From Clostridia bacterium (lineage in GTDB: Bacteria; Bacillota_A; Clostridia; Oscillospirales; CAG-272): a stretch of 5,818 bases of DNA. The notes under the pieces were generated by a model that searched no databases, had not been told where the DNA came from, and was given only the letters and a program-made list of their open reading frames with translations. Below, piece by piece: positions 4,879 through 5,818 of the stretch. The stretch covers positions 1 through 5,818 of the forward strand of contig JAFTRQ010000055.1 in the NCBI GenBank assembly GCA_017462125.1, read 5' to 3'. Both the position numbers and the translations under genes were made by a program. Numbering within the stretch: the stretch's first letter is position 1; every line of letters starts with the position of its first letter.

Positions 4879-5818
4879 TTATACCCGTATATGTCGCTTG
4901 ACCACCGAGGTCAGCTTTGCGGGCAAGTCTGAGAGGTCGGTGATATCCATAAAGGAGTCACCGTAAATTCTCTCAATGTTTTCCTTATCGTTTCCAATTG
5001 CTGCCGCAACGAACAAAACACCTTTTCTGCGATACTCCTGCTTGATTCCGCGCAGATCCTCCTCTGCTATGGTACCGTGATAACCGGTATCCGCAGGTTG
5101 TCCGTCCGAAATGAGTATGAGAAGCTTTATTTCCTCCTGACGCTTGTTCAGCTGCTCGGCAACGAAACGAAGTGCCGCACCGTCACGGTTGCAATCACGC
5201 GCTGCAATATCCATCAGGCGGTACTTGTCGTTGTTGTCGTAACCGTCAAACTCAGCGTAGGAGAAGAGCTGCACCTCATAGTCGTCTCCGGTCGTATGTC
5301 CATAGATCATGATCGGAATGTCCAGCTTATCGCAAAAGTCGTGCAGTATGATTGCTGCGGCTCTTGCATAGGTACAGCGGTCGTAACATCGCATAGAACC
5401 CGATTCATCGATCAGAAGTGCTACTGCAAGCTCGGGCGTTTCGTTGGGCAAGGCATTCTTATAGAACACTTTACCGTCATTTCTGTGGAGCGAGCTGGAA
5501 TTAAGTCGCCTTCCCATTAGAAGTCCCGTTTGCTTGCCGCCTCTTCTGCTTTCCTTGAGCTGTCGGAGCAGTGATGCTTGAAGCTGTCGGGATATGGTAA
5601 GCAGGGGCGCCGCTACGAGATCATACTGTTCAACAAGGTTCTCATCCACCTCGGCGATGCGCTTGATTTTTACGTTAATGCCCTTGTGTGCGTCTCCGTA
5701 AGAAATGTTTTGCGCTGCTTGGTTTAACTCCTTCGTGCGATTCTGCTCAAGCTCCTTACAGGCGGCATTTTCAGCCATTTTATCAAGCAGACGCTCAATG
5801 TCTGATGCCGCCTTGTCA
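4879..5818 (-). CDS. CobT-like VWA domain protein, 5' end outside window
   Basis: The C-terminal 312 residues are visible. The reading frame stays open past the first ATG at 5778 to the window edge (KAASDIERLLDK precedes it), so the real start is upstream. Numbering from that ATG, a basic linker with RQLKESRRGGKQTGLLMGRR (72-91) leads into the VWA domain. This shows the metal-binding DESGS at 124-128, NRDGAALRF at 197-205 and LISDGQP at 222-228, then AAAIG at 258-262. The layout matches the C-terminal half of CobT, the VWA subunit of cobaltochelatase. The same region also occurs in many Bacillota and phage proteins unrelated to cobalamin synthesis. These proteins typically work with a MoxR/CobS-like AAA+ ATPase, not visible here. 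No other cobalamin gene is present, so I would not call it cobT. It is probably the upstream cistron of the operon. Confidence 0.92.
   Translation of the reverse strand, partial: DKAASDIERLLDKMAENAACKELEQNRTKELNQAAQNISYGDAHKGINVKIKRIAEVDENLVEQYDLVAAPLLTISRQLQASLLRQLKESRRGGKQTGLLMGRRLNSSSLHRNDGKVFYKNALPNETPELAVALLIDESGSMRCYDRCTYARAAAIILHDFCDKLDIPIMIYGHTTGDDYEVQLFSYAEFDGYDNNDKYRLMDIAARDCNRDGAALRFVAEQLNKRQEEIKLLILISDGQPADTGYHGTIAEEDLRGIKQEYRRKGVLFVAAAIGNDKENIERIYGDSFMDITDLSDLPAKLTSVVKRHIRV

Noticed and set aside
3897..4901. Long plus-strand open frame of 334 codons with hydrophobic content
   Set aside because: It lies antisense to the 372-residue gene with codons in exact register, where stops would need TTA, CTA or TCA codons on the coding strand. 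Those are rare here, so the open frame is a by-product. It has no convincing ribosome binding site, and its hydrophobic residues are complements of charged codons.
5077..5520. Plus-strand open frame of 147 codons
   Set aside because: Same in-register antisense effect over the clearly coding VWA domain.
4879..5818. Calling the VWA gene cobT (cobalamin biosynthesis)
   Set aside because: The VWA similarity is shared by many non-chelatase proteins, and no cobalamin gene is visible in the window.

Overview
The window looks like accessory DNA from a Gram-positive anaerobe, most likely a member of the Clostridia (Bacillota). The reasons are the strong AGGAGG-type ribosome binding sites before almost every gene, a consensus SigA-like promoter, moderate GC content, and protein families that I associate from memory with clostridial plasmids, integrative elements and phages. 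No transposase, integrase, RNA gene or CRISPR array is visible. There is no stretch over 300 bases without a gene; the largest gap (735-882) holds regulatory sequence.

All genes lie on the minus strand, so transcription runs from right to left. (1) 4879-5818: the C-terminal part of a CobT-like von Willebrand factor A (VWA) protein, cut by the right edge. (2) 4809-4878: a short gap with a hairpin. (3) 883-4808: a tightly packed row of seven genes for small to medium soluble proteins of 372, 174, 82, 284, 183, 59 and 144 residues. Four of their six junctions overlap by 1 to 8 bases. One gene, a 59-residue six-cysteine protein at 1317-1496, is short enough to be missed by ordinary length cut-offs. 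(4) 735-882: a hairpin just after the operon, then an inverted repeat and a consensus promoter facing left. (5) 1-734: the N-terminal 244 residues of an AAA ATPase of the AAA_14/DUF4143 type, a separate transcription unit cut by the left edge.

Only the VWA protein and the ATPase can be assigned to known families with confidence. VWA proteins of the CobT type usually work with a MoxR/CobS-type AAA+ ATPase; if one exists here it would be expected upstream, beyond position 5818. The seven following genes show no signal peptide, membrane segment or recognised catalytic motif. They are acidic or mixed-charge, several have cysteine pairs, and the compact overlapping layout implies co-expression. 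The most interesting reading is that the VWA protein and the seven small proteins form one functional module of unknown purpose on a mobile or phage-like element. That is inference from layout only.
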